Source of the DNA: Sulfurospirillaceae bacterium
Lineage (GTDB): Bacteria > Campylobacterota > Campylobacteria > Campylobacterales > Sulfurospirillaceae
Direction of reading: 5' to 3'
Length of the DNA stretch: 35,904 nt
Assembly (NCBI GenBank): GCA_028692875.1
Contig: JAQUWL010000021.1
Location: 1 to 35,904, forward strand
Numbering within the stretch: the first letter of the stretch is position 1; the number at the start of each line of letters is the position of its first letter. The translations under genes and the position numbers were made by a program. Under the pieces are notes generated by a model, which was not told the origin of the DNA, searched no databases, and was given only the letters and a program-made list of their open reading frames with translations. Shown in pieces: positions 15,993 to 26,556 of the stretch.

Positions 15993-16736
15993 TTATTTAT
16001 TTTGCGTGCCTGTTGCTGGAGCAGCTGTTATTGGAGCACCTGTTTCTGGATCTATCTCAGGTGAATAAATCCACGCTGGAGGACTTGTATAATTTGGCAT
16101 TATGTCATTTGGAGGTAATTTACCTAATGGCTTAACATATTCTTTTGTTTTATTCTGAGTTACAACCTCATTTCTAAGAGAGTATCCAGCACCTTTTTCT
16201 TGATCCATTGCACTAAATATTTCCATTTTTTCAACACTCTGTATGCCAGCACTTGCCAAGTCTACTTTGGCTGAGTGACATGTAGCACAAAGTTTTTGTA
16301 TATTTTCTGCTTGCTTGCCAACATCTACTCTAAGATATGCAAAGTTTGGATTTGACGGATGAACTTCGTGACAACTTACACAATCAAGCAAACCTTCTCT
16401 TAGTATATTTTGAGGAACGCTTGCGATTTTTGGATTTGGTATCATTCCGATAGGGTGGGAGTTGTGTAGATGGATAGGTCTTATGCCGCTTCCGCCATAT
16501 TCAGGTAGTTGATGACATCCTAGGCAGTTTTTTGCGACTAATTTATCGAGGATTTCTCCTGTTAAAGGGTTTTTGGCATTTGGATTTTTTACCGCAAATA
16601 TCTTATGATCCACCGCATAGTGCGTGCTGTGACATGCTAAACAACCTATGCCATCATGCATACCATGTCCAAAAAGTGACAGTGGTGCAACGACAAGTAT
16701 CGCCATTAAAGCCAATGTGACTTTAAATCTTTTCAT
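15993..16736 (-). CDS. Exported tetraheme cytochrome c
   Basis: 247 residues with an N-terminal signal (MKRFKVTLALMAILVVAPLS) and four CxxCH heme sites at residues 32-36 (CLACH), 71-75 (CLGCH), 119-123 (CVSCH) and 150-154 (CATCH), plus extra histidines (SHPIG, HEVHPSN) able to be distal ligands. The spacing is like doubled-CxxCH/cytochrome c3-type multiheme proteins of the periplasm. The C-terminal ~60 residues are Pro-rich and heme-free. The ATG has AAGGAGAG upstream. It is divergent from the DUF4405 membrane gene across 177-183 bases, so they may form a quinol-to-cytochrome pair; this is inference. I do not recognise a specific named cytochrome. Confidence 0.88.
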   Translation of the reverse strand: MKRFKVTLALMAILVVAPLSLFGHGMHDGIGCLACHSTHYAVDHKIFAVKNPNAKNPLTGEILDKLVAKNCLGCHQLPEYGGSGIRPIHLHNSHPIGMIPNPKIASVPQNILREGLLDCVSCHEVHPSNPNFAYLRVDVGKQAENIQKLCATCHSAKVDLASAGIQSVEKMEIFSAMDQEKGAGYSLRNEVVTQNKTKEYVKPLGKLPPNDIMPNYTSPPAWIYSPEIDPETGAPITAAPATGTQNK

Positions 16737-16919
16737 AATCTCTCCTTATAGCCTCAAAAAACATAAAACAAAATATATAATATAAAATCATTAAAACTAG
16801 CTAATAATCAGCAAAAGTAAAGAGTGTAAAAAGTAAAAATAATCTCTCTTTTCTCATTTATATAAAAATCAGCCTCTTTTTTATACCATATCGGATTATT
16901 TTCTAACTAAGGTGTGTGT

Positions 16920-17342
16920 ATGGTAAGAAAAATAACATCTTTTTTGATGCTGTTTTCGTTTTTGGTTTTGGTGCTCAGCGGTGTGGCTGAGTTTATCTCT
17001 CCTTTTGGGAGGCTTGGTATGATGATAAAATGGGAGATGCTTTGGCTAGATAAAATGCAATGGCAAGCACTTCATTTGGTTTTTATGATTGTTTTTACCG
17101 TTGCTGGTTTTGTGCATATTTTTCTTAATATAAGACCTATCAAAGCGTATCTTAAAAATAGATCCAAAACCATGGTAGTTTTTACCAAAGAGATGAGTAT
17201 TGCTCTTGCTATTACTGTGGTTTTGTTTGTGGCAACTGTGCAAAAGTTTGAGCCTATCGAAAACTTTGTCAAGCTAAACAAAAGTTTCAATGACTATTGG
17301 GTTGAGCAGTTTAGAAAAAACTCAATACAAAACGGAGGTTAA
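16920..17342 (+). CDS. DUF4405-type small membrane protein, putative b-type cytochrome
   Basis: 140 residues with three predicted membrane segments (about residues 4-27, 45-68, 88-108). The ATG at 16920 has AAGG at 16909-16912; a GTG six bases upstream is less well placed. Two histidines in the second segment (LHLVFMIVFTVAGFVHIFLN) and the following Asn fit the DUF4405 pattern, related to di-heme cytochrome b subunits of formate dehydrogenase or hydrogenase type. Heme binding is inferred. No partner dehydrogenase is adjacent; the divergent tetraheme cytochrome is the only nearby redox protein. Confidence 0.7.
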   Translation: MVRKITSFLMLFSFLVLVLSGVAEFISPFGRLGMMIKWEMLWLDKMQWQALHLVFMIVFTVAGFVHIFLNIRPIKAYLKNRSKTMVVFTKEMSIALAITVVLFVATVQKFEPIENFVKLNKSFNDYWVEQFRKNSIQNGG

Positions 17343-17424
17343 ACCCCTCCCTCTCAGATATTATTGCTACCAATATTATTGTGGATGTGTGATAAAATTC
17401 AAAATGAATTTTTAAGGAGACCTT

Positions 17425-18674
17425 GTGCGATATTTATTGTTAAGCCTCACTTTTATTTTGGTTTTGGCAGGATGCCAGACTCCTTCAGTTCCGACGCAAT
17501 CAGATGCAAAAGGATTTTCGTTTGTTGATGGCAAAGTGGTGCAAAGCTTTGGAGATTTTGTTGTTGTTGTCGTCGATAAAAAAATATTTTTCAAGGTGAT
17601 AACTTTGAAAATCGTCTAACCAATCGCATAATAAATCAAACCCTCTTTGTCGGTGGAATGAATACATATTTGGATGACAAAGAGGCGATTGTAAGTGATA
17701 TTAGGGGTATGGAGATAACCTTCAAACTTAAAAATTCAATATTTAAGCCAGAGCAAAAGGTAAAAATATATGTACCAAAAAAGAGCATAGCCATCGTTGA
17801 TTTTGAGGTTATTCGAGGAAGTGCTGATGGTATTGAGCGTGTTTCTATGGAAAATATGACCTCCAAATTTGTGCAAAGTGGGCAATATGTTGTGATTGAG
17901 CGCAACAAGCTTCAAGGCATTATGGAGGAGCAAAAATTGATAGAGCTTGGCATTATCAATGAGGGCAATGCCATAAAGCTTGGAAAACTGGTTTCAGCAG
18001 ATTTGATATTGACTGGCACATTGGCGAAAAACAAAAAAGATTGGGATATAAATTTACGCATTATTGATGTGGCGACAGGCGTTATACTTTCGGCAGTTCG
18101 TGAAAAAGCAGCACTTGAGGAGTTCAGAGTAGAGCTTCCTAGAGACAATGCCAACATTAGCGAAAATTTTGAAAATGGTTTAAAAAACGGCTGGTCTGCT
18201 TTTGCAAAAACAAGTGATGGAGCAAAAGCAAGTGTACGAATTGATGAGAAAATAGGAGCAAATTTAAGTCAAAAATCTCTTAGGATGGATTATGAGTTTT
18301 TAGGCGAGCAAAGGGCTTCCGCTTCTATATCCAATGACAAATCCAGAGATATAAGCTCTTACCGGGGAGCTGAATTTCATGTAAAAAGCACTCAAGATAC
18401 CACTCTTGTATTCTCCTTGAATGATCAAAATTATGACAATGCAAACTCCAATAAATGGTATGTTTTTGTAAATTCTTCTCCCAAATGGCAGAAAATAAAA
18501 ATTAATTTTAGCGATTTGGCACTTGGAAAAAACTATACTAAAGCATATCCTGGTGGTGATGGAAAGTTGGATTTGGATAGGGTATACCAAATAGAATTTC
18601 AAGTGCGAAGCAAAGACAACAATCACGGCAAAGAAAAGCAGATTCTCTGGCTGGATGAGGTAAGATTTTATTAG
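17425..18674 (+). pseudogene. CsgG-like lipoprotein with C-terminal galactose-binding-like domain, frameshifted
   Basis: The first part (GTG 17425, AAGGAG upstream) encodes a lipoprotein signal MRYLLLSLTFILVLAGC and runs to a stop at 17617-17619. A second frame, open from before 17580, continues NIFQGDNFENRL... into 17658-18674. The two join at an A7 run (17578-17584): one extra A would give a single protein of about 415 residues. The middle (AIVDFEVIRG, FVQSGQYVVIERNKLQGIMEEQ, DLILTGTL) is a CsgG/FlgP-like domain of outer-membrane-associated lipoproteins. The last ~180 residues resemble CIA30/carbohydrate-binding beta-sandwiches. The break could be a sequencing indel, phase variation or a true lesion; the downstream frame shows no decay. 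Confidence 0.7.
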
Positions 18675-18693
18675 ATTTGCGGTAGAAGAGGGT

Positions 18694-18725
18694 GGGGTGC
18701 AAAGATACCAGCACCCCTACATGTA
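18694..18725. terminator. Hairpin plus TACATGTA between convergent genes
   Basis: GGGGTGC (18694-18700) and GCACCCC (18711-18717) form a stem with a ten-base loop. TACATGTA (18718-18725) follows directly. It sits between the CsgG-like gene and groEL, which converge. No T run is seen, so termination strength is uncertain. Confidence 0.5.
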
Positions 18726-18737
18726 GCGGTTGATGAT

Positions 18738-20673
<1,936 letters not shown>

Positions 20674-20697
20674 TTTCTTTCCTTTTTACTAATTTTT

Positions 20698-20724
20698 TTA
20701 GCACTCTTTTGTTTTGAGTGACAA
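20698..20724 (-). promoter_or_regulatory. CIRCE operator (HrcA site) of groESL
   Basis: On the + strand TTAGCACTC (20698-20706), nine bases, then GAGTGACAA (20716-20724). The consensus is TTAGCACTC-N9-GAGTGCTAA, so one arm is perfect and the other has two changes. It lies between the promoter and groES. Confidence 0.88.
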
Positions 20725-20725
20725 A

Positions 20726-20755
20726 ATTTTACACAAAAGAGAGGGTAAATGTCAA
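20726..20755 (-). promoter_or_regulatory. Sigma-70-like promoter of groESL
   Basis: Reading the - strand, TTGACA (20755-20750) and TAAAAT (20731-20726) are separated by 18 bases. The start point would fall inside the CIRCE operator, the usual arrangement for HrcA repression. Confidence 0.7.
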
Positions 20756-20838
20756 GAATTTTCATCAAAAAAGGATTAAAGTTTAGTCTTGTTAGCTAAA
20801 GTATATTTAGCTCAATAACTATACTGTAGGAGTCAATA

Positions 20839-22833
20839 ATGCGTTTTTTAGCTTTTTTGCTTTTTGTAATGTCTTGTTTATTGGGTGTTGTTTATTGGTT
20901 GTTGTTCACACAAAGTGGCAATGGTATTCTAAAGCCTTATGTTGAAGCTGAGCTTTCAAAAAGAGTTGGCAAAGATGTTGTTTTAGAAGTTTTTACTCTG
21001 CGCAATGATTTTTTGGATATAGCCGTGCTTGTTGATAAGAAAGCAAAGGTAGTAGTAAATGGCGAAATCGACCTTTTAAATAGAAAATTTGACGTTAAGT
21101 ATGATGTAAAAGCGCAAAATATCAAGACAAATTTTATGGAAATTGTGGGCAATTTTGACATCTCAGGTGAGGCTAGGGGTGGTATAAATAACTTTTTGGT
21201 AAATGGTCTAGGCGAAGCATTTAAGTCAAATATAAAATTTGTAGCATCTGTTAAAGATAAAAAATTGCAAAGACTTAAACTTGACTCCAATGGTGTTCGC
21301 ATGGAGGAGGTACTCTCTGTTTTAAATAAGCCTATCTACTCAAAAGGCATAGTGGATATCCAAGCCGATATCGAGATAGTCGATAGTTTAAACTACAAAG
21401 GCGATGCTACATGTAAGGTTCTTTTTGGTGTTTTAAATCCTGATGTTATCGAAAAAGAGTTTGGTGTTTCATCTGCAAATATAAATTACAAGGGCGAGTT
21501 TAAAGCCAAAATAGATAATACAATCTTAAAGGGTGAAGGGGCTATCTACTCAAGTGTGATGAATATTTTTCTAAAAAACAGTGCATTTGATTTGGATAGC
21601 AATGTTTTTTTTACGCAGTATAAGTTGAGTCTGCCTGATTTTAGAGTGTTTGAGCCGATGATAGGCGTAAAACTTATTGGAAAAGCCGACGTGGAAGGAA
21701 GTTTGAAACACGACTCAAAAACACTAGAAATTGAGGCAAATGCCGACACATTTGGTGGAAAAATAGAAGCCAAAATGCAAAACAACCAAGCTAATATTAT
21801 TGCCCAAAACATTCAGCTTTCACAACTTTTTGCGTTATTTGGAGAGCCGAGTTATGCACAAGGCTCAATAGGGGGCAATGCTACTTTTGAAAACCTTGAC
21901 AAGCAAGTCTCTTATAAGGCGGATTTTGCCCTAGAAGATGGTGTCGCAAGTGCCCAAACAATCGGTAAATTAACATCTCTTAGACTGCCTCCATCAATGC
22001 CTTTTAGTGCAACAGCTTCAGCAGAAAGTATGGGCAATGTAATAAATATTAAAAGCTCGATCCAAAGCAATGTGCTAGAGGTAAGCACGGCAGATACTGT
22101 GTTTGTGCCACAAACTCAGAAGGTAGAAGGTGCTTATGTTGGTATGGCTAGGGATTTAGGTATTTTTAGTGATATCGTTGGGGCGGATATGCAAGGCTCA
22201 ACTCACTTTAAAGGGGATTTCGCAAAAGAGGCTCAAAGCTTACATGTAAGAAGTGAGCTTGATATAGCCGATGGCAAAACAGAGGTCGTTTTAAATGATA
22301 AATCCTTACATGTAGACTCTAAGGGCTTAAGTGCGCAAGGTATTTGTGGGATATTTGGAGTGCCTGAGGTTTTTAGTGCAAATGCAAATATGAGGCTTGA
22401 TTATGACTTGAGTAAGCAGATAGGCTCGTTTGATGTTAGTGCTTTGGATGGAAAAATTTTAAAAAGCGAAATGACTGATTTGGTGGCTACTTTTACGGCA
22501 TTTGACTTGACGCAAGAGGTTTTTAAAACGTCAAACCTTAAAGGCGATATCGAAAATAAAAATGTTGATTTTTCTTTGAGTATGGAAGGTTTGCAGAGTC
22601 ATATAAATATACCAAAAGGCTACCTAAATCTTGAAAATTCGCAGGTTGATGCGCCATTTGACTTGGCTATTAAAAAGATGGATTTGCAGGGCAAGATAAA
22701 AGGCGATTTGCACGCACCAAAGGTCAATATAGAGTCATCAGAGTACCTAAAAGACAAGGTTGAGAAGGAAATCGAAAAGCATGTGCCAGAGAAATACAAA
22801 GAACCACTTCAGAATTTGCTGAAGCTTTTTTAG
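20839..22833 (+). CDS. AsmA/TamB-like inner-membrane-anchored periplasmic protein
   Basis: 664 residues: one N-terminal membrane segment (residues 3-23), then a long beta-rich repetitive region with many short D/N-G strands (for example KVVVNGEIDLLNRKFDVKYD), as in AsmA-like, YhdP or TamB proteins that bridge the periplasm and handle lipid or outer-membrane traffic. The C-terminus (KDKVEKEIEKHVPEKYKEPL) is helical and charged. I cannot assign a subfamily. The ATG has TAGGAG at 20828-20833. Three TACATGTA copies (21408 reading TC, 22241 and 22307 reading LHV). The last codons overlap a terminator hairpin. Confidence 0.7.
   Translation: MRFLAFLLFVMSCLLGVVYWLLFTQSGNGILKPYVEAELSKRVGKDVVLEVFTLRNDFLDIAVLVDKKAKVVVNGEIDLLNRKFDVKYDVKAQNIKTNFMEIVGNFDISGEARGGINNFLVNGLGEAFKSNIKFVASVKDKKLQRLKLDSNGVRMEEVLSVLNKPIYSKGIVDIQADIEIVDSLNYKGDATCKVLFGVLNPDVIEKEFGVSSANINYKGEFKAKIDNTILKGEGAIYSSVMNIFLKNSAFDLDSNVFFTQYKLSLPDFRVFEPMIGVKLIGKADVEGSLKHDSKTLEIEANADTFGGKIEAKMQNNQANIIAQNIQLSQLFALFGEPSYAQGSIGGNATFENLDKQVSYKADFALEDGVASAQTIGKLTSLRLPPSMPFSATASAESMGNVINIKSSIQSNVLEVSTADTVFVPQTQKVEGAYVGMARDLGIFSDIVGADMQGSTHFKGDFAKEAQSLHVRSELDIADGKTEVVLNDKSLHVDSKGLSAQGICGIFGVPEVFSANANMRLDYDLSKQIGSFDVSALDGKILKSEMTDLVATFTAFDLTQEVFKTSNLKGDIENKNVDFSLSMEGLQSHINIPKGYLNLENSQVDAPFDLAIKKMDLQGKIKGDLHAPKVNIESSEYLKDKVEKEIEKHVPEKYKEPLQNLLKLF
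22807..22831 (+). terminator. Intrinsic terminator overlapping the 3' end of the AsmA-like gene
   Basis: CTTCAG (22807-22812) and CTGAAG (22819-22824) with a six-base loop are followed by C then six T residues (22826-22831). The T run includes the first base of the TAG stop, so the terminator is encoded within the last eight codons. Confidence 0.65.
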
Positions 22834-22886
22834 TATTAACCAAAGTGTAAGCTTTGGAAATATATAATTTCGACCTCTTAAAGCGT

Positions 22887-22963
22887 GTCAAGGTAGCTCA
22901 GCTGGTTAGAGCGCTGGTCTCATAAGCCGGAGGTCGAGGGTTCGAGTCCCTCTCTTGACACCA
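22887..22963 (+). tRNA. tRNA with CAU anticodon (elongator Met; Ile2 possible)
   Basis: A 77-base cloverleaf with CCA encoded: acceptor GTCAAGG/TCTTGAC, D stem GCTC/GAGC, anticodon loop CTCATAA, T stem GAGGG/CCCTC with loop TTCGAGT. The G1-C72 pair and the absence of three G-C pairs in the anticodon stem exclude initiator tRNA. Elongator Met is most likely; an Ile tRNA with lysidine-modified CAU cannot be excluded by eye. TATAAT at 22862-22867 is a probable -10. Confidence 0.95.
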
Positions 22964-23064
22964 CTTACTCTCGCTAGATATTAAAATTCAAAGTTATTAG
23001 TAGTATTTAATAAAAAATCACTATAATTGCCAAAGCGTTTTGTGTGGATACAAAAGGTAAATAT

Positions 23065-24183
23065 TTGAAAATAGTGCATTTTAGCGATACGCATTTAGGT
23101 TTTAACGATTTAGACATTATCAATGAGCTTGGTATCAACCAACGTGAGGCTGATTTCTACGATGCTTTTACGCAAGTCGTTGAACAGATTAAAGTGATAA
23201 AACCTGACTATATCATCCACACAGGCGATCTCTTTCACCGTCCATCTCCCAGTAACCGAGCCATCACCTTTGCTCTTGAGCAATTCAAAATCATCGAAGC
23301 GCTGAATATCCCCTTTATCATGATAGCGGGCAATCACTCCACACCACGAACCAACCTAAGCTCTCCAATCCTCAAGATATTTGAAAACTTCAAAAACATT
23401 TATGTTTCATACAATCAAGAGTACAAAAAGATAGAGTTCGATGATGTGATCTTTCACACTTTGCCACACATGCACGATGAAACAAAAGCCCTTTCTCAAA
23501 TCGAGCTGTGCGAAGCAAACATCGATACAACCAAACGCAACATCATGATGCTTCACTGTTCTGTCGGTGCGCACTATCTGATGGCAGAGTTTGGTGAGTG
23601 GGTGTATCCGCACGATAAAGAGAGCCTTTTTTCTAAAGTGGATTATGTCGCTCTTGGGCACTGGCACGGCTTTGGAAAAGTAGGCAAACACGAAAATGTT
23701 TACTATGCAGGCTCCACCGAGCGAACCAGTTTAAACGACAAACGAAACTCAAAAGGTTTTCTTGAAGTTACACTTGATGAGGCTTTACATGTAAACTACC
23801 ATGATATACAAATACGCCCCATTAAAACGTACGAGATTGATTGCGAGGACCACGAGCAATCAATTGAGTCTTTACATGTAAACAATACAAAAGACGCTCT
23901 TGTCGAAGTCAAACTGACCCATCTTACCCCGTTGCAGTCCATCGACATTCAAACACGTGATATCAAAAATCTCTTTAGCGAAGCTTTACATGTAAGCATC
24001 AAACGAGAGTTCAAACAAACCAACGGTGAAGCCATACTAAACGACATCGAAGCACTTTCTTTGGAAGCGTACTTTTTAGAACACATCAAAGAAGAGAGTC
24101 AGCCTGAAGCGTTTGAACGGCTCAAAGGCAAAATCCAAGGCTTGTTTAGTGCCTACGAAGAGGTGAGCGATGATACTTTCTAA
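23065..24183 (+). CDS. sbcD: SbcD/Mre11-type DNA exonuclease
   Basis: 372 residues from TTG 23065 (MKIVHFSDTHLGF), chosen because AAAAGG lies seven bases upstream; a GTG at 23044 lacks a site. Metallophosphoesterase motifs are complete: SDTH, GDLFH, GNHS, LHCSVG and GHWHGFG. Mre11/SbcD cuts DNA ends, hairpins and palindromes in complex with the Rad50/SbcC ATPase. It overlaps sbcC by 14 bases. Three TACATGTA copies (23786, 23873, 23987) all read LHV, in the C-terminal capping and partner-binding part, outside the catalytic motifs. Confidence 0.92.
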   Translation: MKIVHFSDTHLGFNDLDIINELGINQREADFYDAFTQVVEQIKVIKPDYIIHTGDLFHRPSPSNRAITFALEQFKIIEALNIPFIMIAGNHSTPRTNLSSPILKIFENFKNIYVSYNQEYKKIEFDDVIFHTLPHMHDETKALSQIELCEANIDTTKRNIMMLHCSVGAHYLMAEFGEWVYPHDKESLFSKVDYVALGHWHGFGKVGKHENVYYAGSTERTSLNDKRNSKGFLEVTLDEALHVNYHDIQIRPIKTYEIDCEDHEQSIESLHVNNTKDALVEVKLTHLTPLQSIDIQTRDIKNLFSEALHVSIKREFKQTNGEAILNDIEALSLEAYFLEHIKEESQPEAFERLKGKIQGLFSAYEEVSDDTF

Positions 24184-26539
24184 ACTCCACCTTGAAAACT
24201 TCAAACGCTACACCTCCTTTGATATCGAGTTTGGCGAGGGACTGATAGGTATCATTGGTAAAAATGGCAGTGGCAAATCGACCCTTTTTGAAGCCATTCT
24301 CTTTGCCTTGTATGGCGAGCTACGAAATAAAAAATTTAAAGAAGTCATACGCAACGCTAGTGCGAGTGACAAAGATGCCGTTTTGGTCGAGCTTGATTTT
24401 GAGTTTGAAGGTATGGCGTACAAAGTCATGCGTGAGTTTCGTGGAAAAGCGCTCAGTGCCAATGCTAAGCTGTATAAAAATGGCGAGCTTACAACCAGTG
24501 GAGCGAGAGAAGTTACCGTGGCTATCACGAAACTCACAAAGATGAGCAAAGAGGCATTTTTACATACGCTTTTTGCTTCTCAAAAAGAACTTACTAGTCT
24601 AAGTACGCTTAAAAATGAAGATCGAAAAAAAATGATACGCAAACTTCTTGGGCTTGAAAAGATAGACTTTGTGGAAAATGAACTCATCGAAAAAAGCAGA
24701 GAGCTCAAAAGAGACATCGCCGCAAGTGCCGAGTTTCTCTTAGGCGAAGAAGAGTTAAAGAGCAAAACAGCGTTGATAAAAGAGACTAGCACCATAAAAC
24801 AAGTCTTTGAAAAAGAAGTCAAAACCAAATCCACGGAACTAGAAACCACCAAAAAACAAGAGTTACATGTAAAGCAAGAACTAGAAGTATTTGTCAAAAC
24901 AAAAGAGCAAAAACAAAAGCTCATCAGCGAACTTTCCCTCATCAAAAACACGATAAATGCAAACCTAGCCACGCAGACCAAACTCACCACAGAGCTCAAA
25001 ACCTTAGAAACAAAAGCTAAAGAACTTAAAAGTTTAAGCACCGTTAAAAAAGAGTACGAAGCTTTACATGTAAAGATAAAAGAGCAAGAAACTCTCAAAA
25101 ATATACAGATAAAAAAAGAGGGCTTGGAAAAAGAGCAAACCCAGTTACGCGCCCAGTACACCAAAGCCAAAGCAGATATCGCAACACTCGAAGAGCAAAC
25201 CAAACCGTACGAGACACTGTTAGGGCAAAAAAAAGAAAATGAAACTTTACATGTAAAACTAAAAACGGAACTTTCGGCAAAGAAAACCGAGCAAAAACAA
25301 CTCCAAAACGAACTCTCAGCCGAACAGCGAGTCGTCTCAGACACACAACAAAAGATAGCCAAGATACAAAGCCTAGGTCGAGAATCAAACTGCCCTACCT
25401 GTACAAGGCAACTGCTTGATGAGTACGACAATGTCATCGCATCCCTAAATGACATCGTGCAAAAGACACAAAGCCAAAAGATAGACAAAACCAAAGAAAA
25501 ACTTGAACTCCTCACCAAACAGATAGGAGAGATTGAACTTCAAAAAGAGCAAACGCAAAAAGCGTTACATGTAAACGAAACGGCTCTCAGTTTGATACTC
25601 AGTAAGCAAAAAGATTTGGCAAACGCCAAAGAGAATTTTATAAAAGTGAATGAACAAGGTAAATGCAACAAAGAGGAACTTGATACACTCTCAAAACACG
25701 CTTATGATGAAGCGTTACATGTAAGCCTACAAAAAAGCTTTTTGGAGCTAAAACCAAAGTACGAAGCCGTCCTAAGTCTTGAAACTGAGCTCAAACGAGA
25801 GCAGGGCGTGAGAGAAGATTTGGCGCTTACATGTAAGAGTGCAGAAGCTTTACATGTAAAGGCTAAAGAGAAAGAAATGGAAGTTGCAAAAACACTTTAC
25901 GATGAGCCAAAACACACCGCAAAACAAAGCGAATACGACGAACTTCAAAAGCAAAAAGAGAAACAATACAGCGTTATTACAGAGCTAAAAGAAAAGATAG
26001 CCAAAAATGAAGGCGAGATAAAAACCTTGCAAAACGCTCTGGAAAATAACGACATACAACTTAAAAAAGTACAGAGTAAAAAAGACGATTTGCAAGACTA
26101 CGAAAAAATCAAACTAAGCCTCAGCGAGTTTAAAACAAAACTCAACTCAAAAATCGCCCCACGCATTTCCCAAATCGCTTCGCAGATGTACGCCTCCATC
26201 ACCAAAGGCAAATACCAATACATCGAAGTGAACAACGACTTTGACTTTTTCATCTACGACGAGGGCAAATGCTACCCCATAGAACGCTTCAGCGGCGGCG
26301 AGATAGACCTCGCCAACTTAGTGCTTCGCATCGCCATCTCCAAAACACTGAGTGAACTCAGCGGTGCAAGTAGTGTGGGATTTTTAGCCTTCGACGAAGT
26401 ATTTGGAAGTCAAGATGAAAACCGAAGAATGGAAATTTTAGAAGCGTTTCATACTATAAAAGAGCAGTACCGACAGATATTTTTGATAAGTCATGAGATG
26501 GAGATTAAAGAGATGTTTGAGAGGGTTGTGGAATTATAA
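24170..26539 (+). CDS. sbcC: SbcC/Rad50-type ATPase with zinc hook
   Basis: 789 residues. Walker A GKNGSGKST (near residue 30), a long coiled coil with the zinc hook CPTC at residues 408-411 in the middle, the ABC signature FSGGEIDL near residue 707, and Walker B FLAFDEVFGSQD. It forms the SbcCD/Mre11-Rad50 complex with the preceding gene for processing DNA ends and palindromes. Seven TACATGTA copies lie in the coiled coil (24864, 25065, 25248, 25566, 25716, 25828, 25851); six read Leu-His-Val, one reads Leu-Thr-Cys-Lys. None is in the ATPase lobes. No terminator separates it from the next gene. Confidence 0.93.
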   Translation: MILSKLHLENFKRYTSFDIEFGEGLIGIIGKNGSGKSTLFEAILFALYGELRNKKFKEVIRNASASDKDAVLVELDFEFEGMAYKVMREFRGKALSANAKLYKNGELTTSGAREVTVAITKLTKMSKEAFLHTLFASQKELTSLSTLKNEDRKKMIRKLLGLEKIDFVENELIEKSRELKRDIAASAEFLLGEEELKSKTALIKETSTIKQVFEKEVKTKSTELETTKKQELHVKQELEVFVKTKEQKQKLISELSLIKNTINANLATQTKLTTELKTLETKAKELKSLSTVKKEYEALHVKIKEQETLKNIQIKKEGLEKEQTQLRAQYTKAKADIATLEEQTKPYETLLGQKKENETLHVKLKTELSAKKTEQKQLQNELSAEQRVVSDTQQKIAKIQSLGRESNCPTCTRQLLDEYDNVIASLNDIVQKTQSQKIDKTKEKLELLTKQIGEIELQKEQTQKALHVNETALSLILSKQKDLANAKENFIKVNEQGKCNKEELDTLSKHAYDEALHVSLQKSFLELKPKYEAVLSLETELKREQGVREDLALTCKSAEALHVKAKEKEMEVAKTLYDEPKHTAKQSEYDELQKQKEKQYSVITELKEKIAKNEGEIKTLQNALENNDIQLKKVQSKKDDLQDYEKIKLSLSEFKTKLNSKIAPRISQIASQMYASITKGKYQYIEVNNDFDFFIYDEGKCYPIERFSGGEIDLANLVLRIAISKTLSELSGASSVGFLAFDEVFGSQDENRRMEILEAFHTIKEQYRQIFLISHEMEIKEMFERVVEL

Positions 26540-26556
26540 AAAATAAGGAGATTTGA

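Noticed and set aside
17658-18674. The CsgG-like frame as an independent gene starting at ATG 17658
   Set aside because: The frame is already open well before that ATG with sensible sequence (DNFENRL...), no ribosome site precedes it, and the signal peptide lies in the adjoining frame.
22840-22857. CCAAAG/CTTTGG hairpin as the terminator of the AsmA-like gene
   Set aside because: It has no T run, and a better hairpin with six T residues lies just upstream at 22807-22831.
24580-25518. Long open frame on the - strand opposite sbcC (312 codons, Ser/Phe/Val-rich)
   Set aside because: It is antisense to the Lys/Glu-rich SbcC coiled coil. The composition is what reverse-complemented AAA/GAA codons give, and no ribosome site or family pattern is present.
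24864-25858. Repeated TTACATGTAA units in sbcC as a CRISPR or tandem-repeat array
   Set aside because: The repeats are only 8-10 bases, spacing runs from 15 to over 300 bases, the intervening sequence is continuous SbcC coding sequence, and the motif occurs throughout the window.
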